Positions 7,061 through 16,088 of a DNA stretch of 43,119 nucleotides are shown one piece after another. The notes under the pieces were generated by a model, which saw nothing but the letters and a program-made list of their open reading frames with translations, was not told the origin of the DNA and did not search any database. Position numbers and translations under genes: made by a program. Source of the DNA: an uncultured Campylobacter sp. (GTDB lineage Bacteria > Campylobacterota > Campylobacteria > Campylobacterales > Campylobacteraceae); NCBI RefSeq assembly GCF_947255105.1, contig NZ_CAMYFP010000011.1:1-43119 (forward strand), written 5' to 3'. How positions within the stretch are numbered: position 1 is the first letter of the stretch; each line of letters begins with the position of its first letter.

Positions 7061-8159
7061 CTATCGCCTCCTTTACATAGAAGTTAAATTTATCAATCTC
7101 TACCAAAAATGCATCATGACCATAGTTGCTATCTATCTCAATATATCTCACAAGGTCCTTTTTACCGATGCTACAAAGCTCATCGTAAATTTCTCTCATA
7201 AGATAGGGCGGAAACAAAACATCGCCACTAAATGAGATGAGAGTCACATTTGACTCGATAGGCAAAAGAGCGTCCCTTAAGTCATCATAGTGTCTTCTAC
7301 AGTCAAATATATTCATCATCTTTACAGTATAAAGATAGCAGAGCGGATCAAATCTTTTTGCAAAATTGTAGCCATTATACTCCATATATCTATCTACTTC
7401 AAATCGCCCTTTTAGCTCATAAAGACCATCGGTTTGAACGTAGTTGCGACCAAATTTAAGATCCATTGAGTAGGGACTTAAAAAGCTTATATGTCCTGCC
7501 ATTCTAGCAAGTGCCAAGCCATTTAGGCCCTCTTTTTTGATACTTTCTCTATCATACTCTCCATTTTTAAAAGCTGGGTCGTTTAAAATACCCTCTATTG
7601 CTATTTTGTTAAAGGCTATTGCCCAAGGTGGCGTTGCATAAGATGAGGCAAGTATGATAACTCTATCAGAAATTTTAGGATGTTCTATAGCATAGCAAAG
7701 TGCCTGCATACCGCCAAAACTACCACCTATTACTGCGTGAAGTCTCTCTATGCCAAGTTTTTTTAAAAGTTTGAGTTGAGAATTTACAACATCACTTATA
7801 ACTATAACTGGAAATTTAAGCCTATACTCTTTGCCACTTTTTTTATCCATAATATCAAGTGGCGATGTGGAGCCAAAAGGGCTAGCAAGCGCATTTATAC
7901 AGATGACAAAATATTTATCAGTGTCAATCGCCTTGCCACTTCCTATCATGCCATCCCACCAGCCAGCTTTTGCATCTCCTTCATACTTTCCAGCAGCATG
8001 AGCTGAGCCAGTTAGGGCGTGACAGATTAAAATCGCATTGTCTTTTTTGCTATTTAGTCTGCCATAGCTCTCATAAGCTAGATGAAAGCGGTTTAAAACT
8101 CTACCGCTCTCTAGATATAGTGGTGTGTCAAACTGTTCTATCTGTGTAGTTATCTGCAC
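7044..8159 (-). CDS. metX: Homoserine O-acetyltransferase
   Basis: This 371-residue alpha/beta-hydrolase-fold enzyme activates homoserine by acylation, the first committed step of methionine synthesis. It shows the nucleophile elbow G-G-S-F-G-G-M-Q, an early H-A-L-T-G-S-A-H segment, and a C-terminal G-H-D-A-F-L histidine. Acetyl-CoA is the usual donor, but MetX homologs can use succinyl-CoA, so specificity is inferred. The GTG start overlaps the guaB TAG stop by one base. Its product can feed MetY at 29389-30663, which is not adjacent. Confidence 0.9.
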   Translation of the reverse strand: MQITTQIEQFDTPLYLESGRVLNRFHLAYESYGRLNSKKDNAILICHALTGSAHAAGKYEGDAKAGWWDGMIGSGKAIDTDKYFVICINALASPFGSTSPLDIMDKKSGKEYRLKFPVIVISDVVNSQLKLLKKLGIERLHAVIGGSFGGMQALCYAIEHPKISDRVIILASSYATPPWAIAFNKIAIEGILNDPAFKNGEYDRESIKKEGLNGLALARMAGHISFLSPYSMDLKFGRNYVQTDGLYELKGRFEVDRYMEYNGYNFAKRFDPLCYLYTVKMMNIFDCRRHYDDLRDALLPIESNVTLISFSGDVLFPPYLMREIYDELCSIGKKDLVRYIEIDSNYGHDAFLVEIDKFNFYVKEAIDGKRT

Positions 8160-9607
8160 TAATTTACTCGGTAATTTGGCGCCTCTTTAGTTATGATGAC
8201 ATCATGAACATGACTCTCTTTTAGACCTGCACTAGTAATCTCTACAAACTCAGCCTTTTGCTGAAATGTAGGTATATCTTTACTTCCACAATATCCCATA
8301 GAAGATCTAAGACCGCCCTCTAACTGAAAAATAACACTCTTTAGGCTACCAGAATATGGTACTCTTCCCTCAATTCCCTCAGGTACAAGCTTTTCTGAAG
8401 CAGTTCCCTCTTGAAAGTATCTATCGGCACTTCCTCTACTCATAGCGCCAATCGAGCCCATACCGCGGTAACTCTTATACTGTCTTCCTTGAAATGTGAT
8501 AAGATCACCCGGACTCTCATCACAACCAGCAAGTAGTCCACCTACCATAACACAACTAGCACCAGCTGCAAGAGCTTTGGCAATGTCGCCTGAGTATTTG
8601 ATGCCGCCATCTGCTATGATTGGAATGTCATATTTTTTTGCCTCATTAGCACAATCATTTATAGCAGTTATCTGTGGCACACCAACTCCTGCGACTATAC
8701 GAGTAGTGCAGATACTTCCAGGTCCTATGCCAACTTTTATTCCATCAACTCCCGCATCTACCAAATCTTTCACGCTTGCAGGATTTGCAACATTGCCAAC
8801 AACAACATCGATGTCAAAAAGCTGTTTTAACTCTTTTAGAGTTTGAATAATTCCCTTTGAATGTCCGTGAGCTGAGTCCATAACAAGCACATCAACACCG
8901 GCTTCTACAAGCTTTCTAGCTCTGCTTATCTGTCCTACTCCAATAGCTGCTGCAACTCTAAGTCTGCCATATTTGTCTTTGTTGGCATTTGGATATTCTA
9001 TACGCTTTTTTAGATCTTTTATGGTGATTAGTCCATCAAGTCTGCCATTTTTATCAACGATAGGAAGCTTTTCAACTTTGTTAGTTCTAAAAATTTTCTC
9101 TGCGTCATCAAGAGTACAACCTTTTGGCGCTGTGATAAGTGGCATTTTTGTCATTTTTGACGCTACATCTTCATTCATATCAACTTCAAACCTAAGATCT
9201 CTATTTGTTAAAATTCCAAGCAACATTCTATCTTTATCTACGACAGGTATGCCCGAAATCTTAAACTCAGCCATAATATCAAGCGCATCTTTGATTTTTG
9301 CATCTGGAAGGATGAAAATCGGATCTATTATGACTCCACTTTCGCTCTTTTTTACTCTTTTTATCATTCTTGCTTGAGACTCTTCGTCCATGTTTTTGTG
9401 TATAACTCCAAGCCCTCCAAGTCTAGCCATCATAATAGCAGCTCTATGCTCTGTAACAGTGTCCATAGCAGCACTTACAAGTGGTAAATTTAGCTCTATA
9501 TTTTTGCTAAATTTGGTTTTTAAGCAGACCTCTTTTGGCAAAACTTCTGAGTACTGAGGTACCAACAAAACATCTTCAAATGTTAGAGCTTTTTTTACGA
9601 TTTTCAT
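8159..9607 (-). CDS. guaB: Inosine-5'-monophosphate dehydrogenase
   Basis: The enzyme oxidises IMP to XMP with NAD+, the committed step to guanine nucleotides. The roughly 482-residue protein has the TIM barrel interrupted by two CBS domains (about residues 95-200). It carries the active-site loop G-I-G-P-G-S-I-C-T-T-R with its catalytic Cys, and a C-terminal R-G-M-G-S-I-G-A-M flap region. Two consecutive ATG codons exist at 9610 and 9607. The second has the better distance from AAGG and gives M-K-I-V-K-K-A-L-T-F-E-D. It overlaps the gatA stop, consistent with coupled translation. Confidence 0.96.
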   Translation of the reverse strand: MKIVKKALTFEDVLLVPQYSEVLPKEVCLKTKFSKNIELNLPLVSAAMDTVTEHRAAIMMARLGGLGVIHKNMDEESQARMIKRVKKSESGVIIDPIFILPDAKIKDALDIMAEFKISGIPVVDKDRMLLGILTNRDLRFEVDMNEDVASKMTKMPLITAPKGCTLDDAEKIFRTNKVEKLPIVDKNGRLDGLITIKDLKKRIEYPNANKDKYGRLRVAAAIGVGQISRARKLVEAGVDVLVMDSAHGHSKGIIQTLKELKQLFDIDVVVGNVANPASVKDLVDAGVDGIKVGIGPGSICTTRIVAGVGVPQITAINDCANEAKKYDIPIIADGGIKYSGDIAKALAAGASCVMVGGLLAGCDESPGDLITFQGRQYKSYRGMGSIGAMSRGSADRYFQEGTASEKLVPEGIEGRVPYSGSLKSVIFQLEGGLRSSMGYCGSKDIPTFQQKAEFVEITSAGLKESHVHDVIITKEAPNYRVN

Positions 9608-10968
9608 CATTTTCCTTTCTTAATATTTTCCAAAATCAATCCGCCATCTAAAACGCACTGCTCATCATATGCCGCTCCTATTAGTTGGGCGCTTATATTT
9701 AGACCATCTCTGTTTTTTGCAACTGGCACTGAGATAGCTGGAAGGCCTGCTAAATTTGCTCCAATTGTATAGATATCAGCTAGATAGCTATTGAGCGGAT
9801 CTGTCTTTTCATCAAATTTCGGTGCAACTGTTGGAGTTACTGGCATAAAGATAAGATTACACTCTTTTAGTATTGCGTCAAACTCTTTTTTTATAAAGGC
9901 TCTTGCCTTTTGCGCTTTTATATAGTAGGCATCATAATAACCGCTACTTAAGACAAATGTGCCAAGAAGAAGTCTTCTTTTTACTTCAGCGCCAAAACCT
10001 TCGCTTCTGCTATTTACATAGATCTCTTTTAGATGTTTTGCTGGCGCTCTGTAGCCATATCTTATACCATCAAATCTATTTAAATTTGCACTTGCCTCTG
10101 CAGTTCCCAATATATAGTAGGTTGCAACGTGAAATTTAGAGTTGGATAGCTCTTTATAAACTATCTCATGTCCTGCTTTTTTAAGCTCTTCTACACTCTT
10201 TAAAAGTGCCTCTTTTATCTCATCACTTGCCTCATCTACATAGTTTTTGATAACTGCTATTTTAAGTTTTCTTTTGGGATTTAAATTTGGGTGAGTTTTT
10301 ACATAATCGCCTCTAAAACTTGTGCTATCCCTATCATCGGCTCCAGATATCACATCATATAACAAACTAGCGTCTTCTACATTTTGAGTTATTGGACCTA
10401 TAACATCAAGACTGCTTGAGTAGGCACCAAGTCCCCATCTGCTAACTCTTCCATAGCTTGGCTTAAACCCAACACATCCACAATAGGCAGCTGGCTGACG
10501 AATACTTCCACCAGTATCGCTTCCAAGAGCAGCTATAGCAAGTCCGCTAGCAACAGCAGCAGCACTTCCGCCACTACTTCCACCTGGCACTCTTGAGTGA
10601 TCGGTTGGATTTAGAGTTTTGCCATAAAATGAAGTTTGAGTGGTATTGCCCATGGCAAACTCGTCCATATTTGTCCTTCCAAAAGGTGCAAAGCCGCTCT
10701 CTATCAACTTTTCTATAACAGTTGCATTATATGGAGCGACATATCCTTGTAAAATTTTGGATGCCGATGTGACACTCCAGCCCTTTACTTGGATATTGTC
10801 TTTAATGGCTATTGGAATTCCATCTCCAAGCTCTGAAAGTTTGCTTCCTAAAAGTTGCTCTACATATGCGCCTAAACTTCTCTCTTTTTCTATCTTCTCT
10901 TTTAATGCAAGTTTAAATTTACTTAACTCATCTTTGTTGAGTTTTAATGCCTCTTTTAGTGTAACCAC
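9607..10968 (-). CDS. gatA: Asp-tRNA(Asn)/Glu-tRNA(Gln) amidotransferase subunit A
   Basis: GatA is the glutaminase subunit of GatCAB, which converts misacylated Glu-tRNA(Gln) or Asp-tRNA(Asn) to the correct amide form. The 453-residue protein has the amidase-signature Ser-Ser-Lys triad region: K-D-N near residue 57 and G-G-S-S-G-G-S-A-A-A near 129-138, followed by G-S-D-T-G-G-S-I-R. Translation starts at GTG, with AAGGAG a few bases upstream inside the end of the small peptide gene. gatB and gatC are elsewhere. Confidence 0.95.
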   Translation of the reverse strand: MVTLKEALKLNKDELSKFKLALKEKIEKERSLGAYVEQLLGSKLSELGDGIPIAIKDNIQVKGWSVTSASKILQGYVAPYNATVIEKLIESGFAPFGRTNMDEFAMGNTTQTSFYGKTLNPTDHSRVPGGSSGGSAAAVASGLAIAALGSDTGGSIRQPAAYCGCVGFKPSYGRVSRWGLGAYSSSLDVIGPITQNVEDASLLYDVISGADDRDSTSFRGDYVKTHPNLNPKRKLKIAVIKNYVDEASDEIKEALLKSVEELKKAGHEIVYKELSNSKFHVATYYILGTAEASANLNRFDGIRYGYRAPAKHLKEIYVNSRSEGFGAEVKRRLLLGTFVLSSGYYDAYYIKAQKARAFIKKEFDAILKECNLIFMPVTPTVAPKFDEKTDPLNSYLADIYTIGANLAGLPAISVPVAKNRDGLNISAQLIGAAYDEQCVLDGGLILENIKKGK

Positions 10969-10970
10969 AC

Positions 10971-11075
10971 CTACTCCTTATATTTTTTTACCAAATAAAT
11001 TCCAATAAAACTAATTACTGCTAAGACCAAAATGGTAATAGCAATTGTCGTAAAGCTTACTTCGCTTCTAAGCAT
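10971..11075 (-). CDS. 34-residue single-span membrane peptide
   Basis: A short reading frame starts at ATG 11075, overlaps the end of ileS by 8 bases, and stops two bases before the gatA GTG. The product has a short N-terminal M-L-R-S-E-V, one hydrophobic segment of about 19 residues, and a basic end K-K-Y-K-E. This is the pattern of a small inner-membrane protein. A similarly placed small membrane gene between gatA and ileS is, as I recall, annotated in C. jejuni, which supports it. Function is unknown. Its ribosome site is weak, so translation probably depends on coupling to ileS. The AAGGAG at its end is the gatA ribosome site. Confidence 0.65.
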   Translation of the reverse strand: MLRSEVSFTTIAITILVLAVISFIGIYLVKKYKE

Positions 11076-13827
11076 TGTTCATCACTTTAGCACATCTCGG
11101 ACAAAGATCGCCCTCTTTTTTGGCTTGATACTTCCAACATCTTGGACACTTATGCTCGCTACTTAAAACTAGTCTAAATAGCTCATCATCTACTTGAAAC
11201 TGAGCTATAGACTCGCGTCCATCGATAGGTGAGATATCACTTACTATAAACCAATCAATGCTATGAGAGATATCTGATGCTAAGATGGTGTTTGAGCTAG
11301 TTTGTAAGCAAAGTTGTAGAGTTGAGTTTATGATTTTTTGCTTTTTAAGGTCATCTATTATCTCAAAAAACTTCTCTCTTGCCTTTACAAAAAGCTCATC
11401 TTGCTCTTCAAAATCAAACTCCAAAGGAACATAGGAGATATCAAAAACATCTTTAAAATCTCTCTTTATCACATCTGGCGCATTTTCCAAAGCTTCATCT
11501 ACTGTGTAGGTTAGAGTTGGAGCGATGAGTGCTAGCAAAGTTTTGGTTATAAGAACCATTGTGGATTGGGCTGAGATACGTCTTTTGGCATCCATCTCAT
11601 CGCAGTAAAGCCTATCTTTGCAAACATCTAGATAGATACCGCTAAGATCTGAGCTTATGAAATTTAAAAGTATATTAAAGCCCTTTGAAAAATCATACTC
11701 TCTAAAGGCATTCTCACTCTCTCTAAAGGCCTTTGTGGCTCTGTTTAAAATCCACTTATCAAGTGGTGAAAAGCTAGAGAGATCAACTGCTTCAAGATCA
11801 CTTACATTGGCAAGTAAAAATCTTATAGTATTTCTTATCTTGCGGTACTGCTCGCTAACTTGCTTCAAAATACCATCACTTATCTTCAAGTCGCTCGAAT
11901 AGTCGCTAAGTCCTACCCAAAGGCGAAGAATCTCTATGCCATATTTTTGCGCGACCTCATCAGGTGCTACAACATTTCCGATGGACTTACTCATCTTTTG
12001 ACCATTTTCATCAACTGTAAAGCCGTGTGTTAAAATGGCTCTGTATGGAGCTGTTTCATTTATAGCACAACTTACCAACAAAGAGCTTTGAAACCAACCT
12101 CTATGCTGATCACTTCCCTCCAAATACATACTTGCTGGAAAGCCTTTTGTATCATATTCATCACTTAAAAGCACCGCTTTCCAAGTGCTTCCACTATCAA
12201 ACCAAACATCAAGAATGTCATTTACCTTTTCAAGGCTATCTGGATTGTATTTTGAGCCTTTTGGCAAAAGCTCTGCTATGCTAAGTTCCCACCACGCATC
12301 AGCCCCTTTTTGTCTAAAAATATTTGTTAAATTTGCCAAAATATCATCATCAAAAAGCACTTCTTTTGTGGCTTTGTCTCTAAAGAATGCTATCGGCACT
12401 CCCCAGTCACGCTGTCTTGAGATACACCAATCAGGTCTATTTAGAAGCATTGTGCGAAGTCTATTTTGACCGCTACTTGGATAAAATTTAACTTTTTCTA
12501 TAGCCGATAGAGCAACCTCTCTTAAGGTTTTGTTGTTGCTTAGTTTTGGCTCGTCCATCGCTATAAACCACTGCTTAGTTGCGCGGTAAATCACTGGCTT
12601 GTGTGTTCTCCAACAAAATGGATAGGAGTGGATAAATTTACTTGAGTCTAAAACGCTATCACCAAGAAGTTCCAAAATCCTCTCATTTGCCTTAAAGATA
12701 TGCATACCGATTAGCTCATCTACAACATCTTTTCTAAAAAGAGCCTTTGTGCGAAGAGTCTCGTCGTATTTTCCCTCTTCATCAACAGGCATAATGACCT
12801 CAATATCATACTTTAAGCTTGCATAGTAGTCATCTTCACCATGACCTGGCGCAGAGTGAACTAATCCAGTTCCTCCATCCATCAAAACAAAATCTGCGAG
12901 TATAAAGAGTGATTGTCTGTCGTTTAGTGGGTTTATCGCGTGTAGATACTCTAACTCTTTTGAGTCAAACTCCTTTATAATCTCTCCGCTTGTTAGCTTT
13001 TTGTTAACCATAACTTCTAGCAACGGCTTTGCAAAGATAAGTTTCTCTTTGGTAACTACATATTTTTCATCAGGATTTAAAGCTATGGCTTGATTGGCTG
13101 GCAAGGTCCATGGTGTAGTAGTCCAAATAACTGCCTTTGCCCCCTCTATGCCAAGCTTTTTACTAGCATCAACATCCAAATCAAAAGCAACATAAAGTGA
13201 GTAATCTTCCTTATCTTTATACTCAACCTCAGCCTCAGCCAAAGCACTTTTTGCAGCCCAACTCCAAAATACAGGCTTGCTTCGCTCTATTAAAAGACCT
13301 TTTTTGGCTATTTTACAAAGTGCATCGTAGATATCTGCTTCAAAGCTATATTTTAGTGTAAGGTAGGGATTGTTCCAATCTCCAATAATGCCAAGTTTTT
13401 TAAATTCATCTCTTTGTATGTCTATAAATTTATTCGCATGAGCTCTACAAAGCTCCCTTATTTTGACTGTAGGAGTGCTTTTTTTCTTATCACCCAAAAT
13501 ACTTTCAACTTGCTGTTCGATTGGAAGTCCGTGACAGTCCCAACCAGGCACATATCTAATATCTTCTCCAAAAAAATAGTGGGTTTTTATAATGATATCT
13601 TTTAAAGTTTTGTTTAGTGCGTGCCCTATATGAAGATGCCCGTTTGCATATGGCGGACCATCATGCAGCCTAAAAGTAGCACTAGCATTTTGTCTTTTAG
13701 CCTTCATCTTGTTATATACATCCATTTGACCATACCACTGACTAAACCTTTTTGGCTCGTTTTGCGGCAAGTTACCTCGCATTGAAAATGTTGTATTTGG
13801 TAAAAATAGTGTCTCTTTATAATCCAT
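11068..13827 (-). CDS. ileS: Isoleucyl-tRNA synthetase
   Basis: This 919-residue class I synthetase charges tRNA(Ile). It shows the HIGH signature as H-L-H-I-G-H near residue 65, an editing-domain segment around W-T-T-T-P-W-T-L-P, and the KMSKS loop in G-Q-K-M-S-K-S-I-G-N. A C-terminal zinc site is formed by C-P-R-C-W and C-P-R-C. Length fits the bacterial form. It is the first gene of the operon running to the ThiF-like gene and is divergent from the CinA-family gene. Confidence 0.97.
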   Translation of the reverse strand: MDYKETLFLPNTTFSMRGNLPQNEPKRFSQWYGQMDVYNKMKAKRQNASATFRLHDGPPYANGHLHIGHALNKTLKDIIIKTHYFFGEDIRYVPGWDCHGLPIEQQVESILGDKKKSTPTVKIRELCRAHANKFIDIQRDEFKKLGIIGDWNNPYLTLKYSFEADIYDALCKIAKKGLLIERSKPVFWSWAAKSALAEAEVEYKDKEDYSLYVAFDLDVDASKKLGIEGAKAVIWTTTPWTLPANQAIALNPDEKYVVTKEKLIFAKPLLEVMVNKKLTSGEIIKEFDSKELEYLHAINPLNDRQSLFILADFVLMDGGTGLVHSAPGHGEDDYYASLKYDIEVIMPVDEEGKYDETLRTKALFRKDVVDELIGMHIFKANERILELLGDSVLDSSKFIHSYPFCWRTHKPVIYRATKQWFIAMDEPKLSNNKTLREVALSAIEKVKFYPSSGQNRLRTMLLNRPDWCISRQRDWGVPIAFFRDKATKEVLFDDDILANLTNIFRQKGADAWWELSIAELLPKGSKYNPDSLEKVNDILDVWFDSGSTWKAVLLSDEYDTKGFPASMYLEGSDQHRGWFQSSLLVSCAINETAPYRAILTHGFTVDENGQKMSKSIGNVVAPDEVAQKYGIEILRLWVGLSDYSSDLKISDGILKQVSEQYRKIRNTIRFLLANVSDLEAVDLSSFSPLDKWILNRATKAFRESENAFREYDFSKGFNILLNFISSDLSGIYLDVCKDRLYCDEMDAKRRISAQSTMVLITKTLLALIAPTLTYTVDEALENAPDVIKRDFKDVFDISYVPLEFDFEEQDELFVKAREKFFEIIDDLKKQKIINSTLQLCLQTSSNTILASDISHSIDWFIVSDISPIDGRESIAQFQVDDELFRLVLSSEHKCPRCWKYQAKKEGDLCPRCAKVMNNA

Positions 13828-13916
13828 CTATAGCCTTCTTTTAAGTAAATAAATTCCTAAATTTTAGCTAAGAATATTTAAGTGGTGCTGAAACAGATAA
13901 AAATTTAAACATTTGA

Positions 13917-13922
13917 TATAAT
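13917..13922 (+). promoter_or_regulatory. -10 box of the CinA-family gene
   Basis: TATAAT preceded by TTGA lies 28 bases before the ATG at 13950, within the ileS divergent spacer. This is the usual Campylobacter promoter form without a clear -35. Confidence 0.5.
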
Positions 13923-13949
13923 AAAGCTAAATTTATTAAGAGAGATTTG

Positions 13950-15047
13950 ATGGAAAATATACTTATTTTAATTGGCGATGACTTAAAGATAAATATGGAT
14001 TTTTTGCTAGATATCTTTAAACAATATATTGATAAATTTGGCTTTATTAATAGATTTAAGTTTATTAGCAAAAATGACCCAAAACTTCCAGAAGTTTTGG
14101 AACAACTCTCAAAAGAGCAGCTTTTTATAACTATTTTTACCTCAAGTAGTAGTTACTATGTTGTTGCAAAGATACTAGCAACTCTAACCAAAGATGAACT
14201 TGAGCTAAAAGATGAGCAGACGCTCTCTCTAAGTAGAGCTACTAAAGTATGTAAAAATAGCTTTCTTACCAGCCTAAATAGCTCCTACATCAACCTTCTA
14301 AAAAGCGACCCTCTTTGTGACTTTCCAACTATTTTTTATGAAAAAGAGCCCTCATTTAAGGACTTTTATCTCTTTGGATATGAGATTGGTGAGGCAAAAG
14401 AGGAGCTTGGCAAACTTGCTCAAAGATACAACGCCACCATAAACACCATTCCCTACAGCAGATATCTACTTTTGGTTAGAGTAGAAAGAGGCGAGTATTT
14501 GCAACTAGATAGCTTTTTGAAAGAGTGCAAAGAGGTTTTTAAAAATAGAGTTATCTTTGAAAAGAGCATTGAAGAGTTGGTAGTAAAAAAACTTGCAAAA
14601 AATGAAGCCAAGATAACTTTTGCAGAGTCTTGCACAGCTGGACTTTGTGCAGCGACTATCTGCAACATTGCAGGAAGTAGCGAAGTTTTTGATGGCTCAT
14701 TAGTCACCTACTCCAACCAAATAAAACATATCTGGCTAAATGTAGAAGAGAAGGTGCTAAAAACTTATGGCGCTGTAAGCAAAGAGTGCGTAGAGCAGAT
14801 GCTAGATGGCGCTATAAAAGGTAGTGGTGCTAGCTTTGCCATCGCAATAAGCGGCATAGCAGGACCTGGCGGAGCGACCAAAGATAAGCCTGTTGGGACT
14901 GTCTATATCGGGGTGATGCAAAATGGTGGCAAAAAAATCGTGCAGCGATTTTTAATAAAGGGCGATAGACAAAGCGTTAGAAAAGAGAGTGTAAATATCG
15001 CCTTTAGCCTACTTTTAGTCTTAAGAGAAGATCTATTTTTAGACTAA
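13950..15047 (+). CDS. CinA-family protein (nicotinamide-nucleotide amidase type)
   Basis: The C-terminal half of this 365-residue protein, from about residue 215, is a CinA C-terminal domain with F-A-E-S-C-T-A-G-L, G-S-S-E-V-F-D-G-S and G-I-A-G-P-G-G-A. In other bacteria this domain deamidates nicotinamide mononucleotide in pyridine nucleotide recycling. The N-terminal half resembles a divergent MoCF/CinA N-terminal domain but lacks clear catalytic motifs, so its role is open. A TTG one codon upstream (13947) could extend the protein by one residue; ATG at 13950 is preferred. Confidence 0.8.
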   Translation: MENILILIGDDLKINMDFLLDIFKQYIDKFGFINRFKFISKNDPKLPEVLEQLSKEQLFITIFTSSSSYYVVAKILATLTKDELELKDEQTLSLSRATKVCKNSFLTSLNSSYINLLKSDPLCDFPTIFYEKEPSFKDFYLFGYEIGEAKEELGKLAQRYNATINTIPYSRYLLLVRVERGEYLQLDSFLKECKEVFKNRVIFEKSIEELVVKKLAKNEAKITFAESCTAGLCAATICNIAGSSEVFDGSLVTYSNQIKHIWLNVEEKVLKTYGAVSKECVEQMLDGAIKGSGASFAIAISGIAGPGGATKDKPVGTVYIGVMQNGGKKIVQRFLIKGDRQSVRKESVNIAFSLLLVLREDLFLD

Positions 15048-15131
15048 ATTTGTCAAATTTAAAGGCCTAAATTTCAGCTGTTTTATCTAAATTTGAATAG
15101 TATTTAAATTTTAAATTTTGTTATTATTTGC

Positions 15132-15137
15132 TATAAT
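15132..15137 (+). promoter_or_regulatory. -10 box of the first DsbC-like gene
   Basis: TTTGCTATAAT ends 23 bases before the start codon, followed by AAGGAG. This matches the local promoter pattern. Confidence 0.55.
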
Positions 15138-15160
15138 TAATAAAATTTTAAGGAGTTAAT

Positions 15161-15904
15161 ATGAAAAAACTATTCTTATCTATAACAGTGGTGCCGCTTT
15201 TACTAACTTCATTTCTGTTTGGAGAGTGGGAGTCAAATTTAAAAGAGCTGCTTGGCAATGATAAGGCCTTTGAGATCATTGCAAAAGATGAGTTAAAGAG
15301 CCTAAATTTGGAGCTTGTCATTGTTAAAAATAGCGAAGATGGGCAAAAAAGTGCATGGCTTGGCGATGCTGGTGGCGATAATTTATTTGAACTTCCTAAA
15401 AAAATAGTAGTTGCCAACCAAGAGGATATGGCAAAGATAGAAAAAGCTAAAAGAGCGTTGCAAGATAGCCTTGAGATGGAAGTTTATGAGATTGTTAAAA
15501 CTATTCCAAAAGAGCGATTTATCCATATTGAGTCATTCAATCCAAAAAACAAAACAACTATTTACATGATAACAGATCCTGAGTGTCCATACTGTAGAGA
15601 AGATATGCAAAGGATAGTCAAATATCTAAGGAATGGGCATGTTAAGATAATCTTTGCGCCAGTTCATGGCAAAAGTGCCTATACAAAAGCAGCTCTTATG
15701 CTACGCCTTGCAAGCAAGATAGAGCCAAACAGGCAAGATGAGATCATTAAGATATTGGAAAAATATTATGATAAGGATGTGGCTATAAATAACGATGAGG
15801 CAAGCGATGAAGAGAGAGATTTGGTTTTAAAAGATGCCAAAGTTATATTTTCAAAAGGCTTGGTAAAGGGCGTACCATTTACATTTAGCATAGAAAAAGA
15901 GTAG
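15161..15904 (+). CDS. DsbC-like periplasmic thiol:disulfide protein (CPYC)
   Basis: This 247-residue exported protein has a cleavable-looking signal of about 20 residues and a C-terminal thioredoxin fold with Cys142-Pro-Tyr-Cys145. A late G-V-P (Pro239) is the expected cis-proline loop. The N-terminal part (about 22-120) could be a dimerisation or spacer domain as in DsbC/DsbG. Such proteins isomerise or reduce disulfides in exported proteins. It is paralogous to the protein at 21342-22073, with matching blocks T-T-I-Y, T-D-P-E-C, F-A-P and A-Y-T-K-A-A. CPYC differs from the CGYC of E. coli DsbC. It is followed by a strong terminator and so is probably monocistronic. Confidence 0.82.
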   Translation: MKKLFLSITVVPLLLTSFLFGEWESNLKELLGNDKAFEIIAKDELKSLNLELVIVKNSEDGQKSAWLGDAGGDNLFELPKKIVVANQEDMAKIEKAKRALQDSLEMEVYEIVKTIPKERFIHIESFNPKNKTTIYMITDPECPYCREDMQRIVKYLRNGHVKIIFAPVHGKSAYTKAALMLRLASKIEPNRQDEIIKILEKYYDKDVAINNDEASDEERDLVLKDAKVIFSKGLVKGVPFTFSIEKE

Positions 15905-15911
15905 TTAGTTT

Positions 15912-15944
15912 GGAGCCAAATTTAAACTACTTTGGCTCCTTTTT
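15912..15944 (+). terminator. Rho-independent terminator after the first DsbC-like gene
   Basis: A 9-bp stem GGAGCCAAA / TTTGGCTCC with a 10-base loop is followed by TTTTT, eight bases after the stop codon. This is a textbook intrinsic terminator. The next 145 bases hold only AAATTTA-rich spacer. Confidence 0.88.
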
Positions 15945-16088
15945 AAATTTCACTTTGAAATTTAGTAGTAAATTTAGCTCTTTTTAACTCTTAAATTTAA
16001 GTAGTAACCAAGCCTCAACTTTGAAATTTAAATAGCAAATTTAACTTAAATTTCAGCTCTAAATTTAGATATCAAACTCAAATTTAAC

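Noticed and set aside
8496..8846. 116-residue frame antisense to guaB
   Set aside because: It is a shadow frame of a strongly conserved gene, with no start signal or domain.
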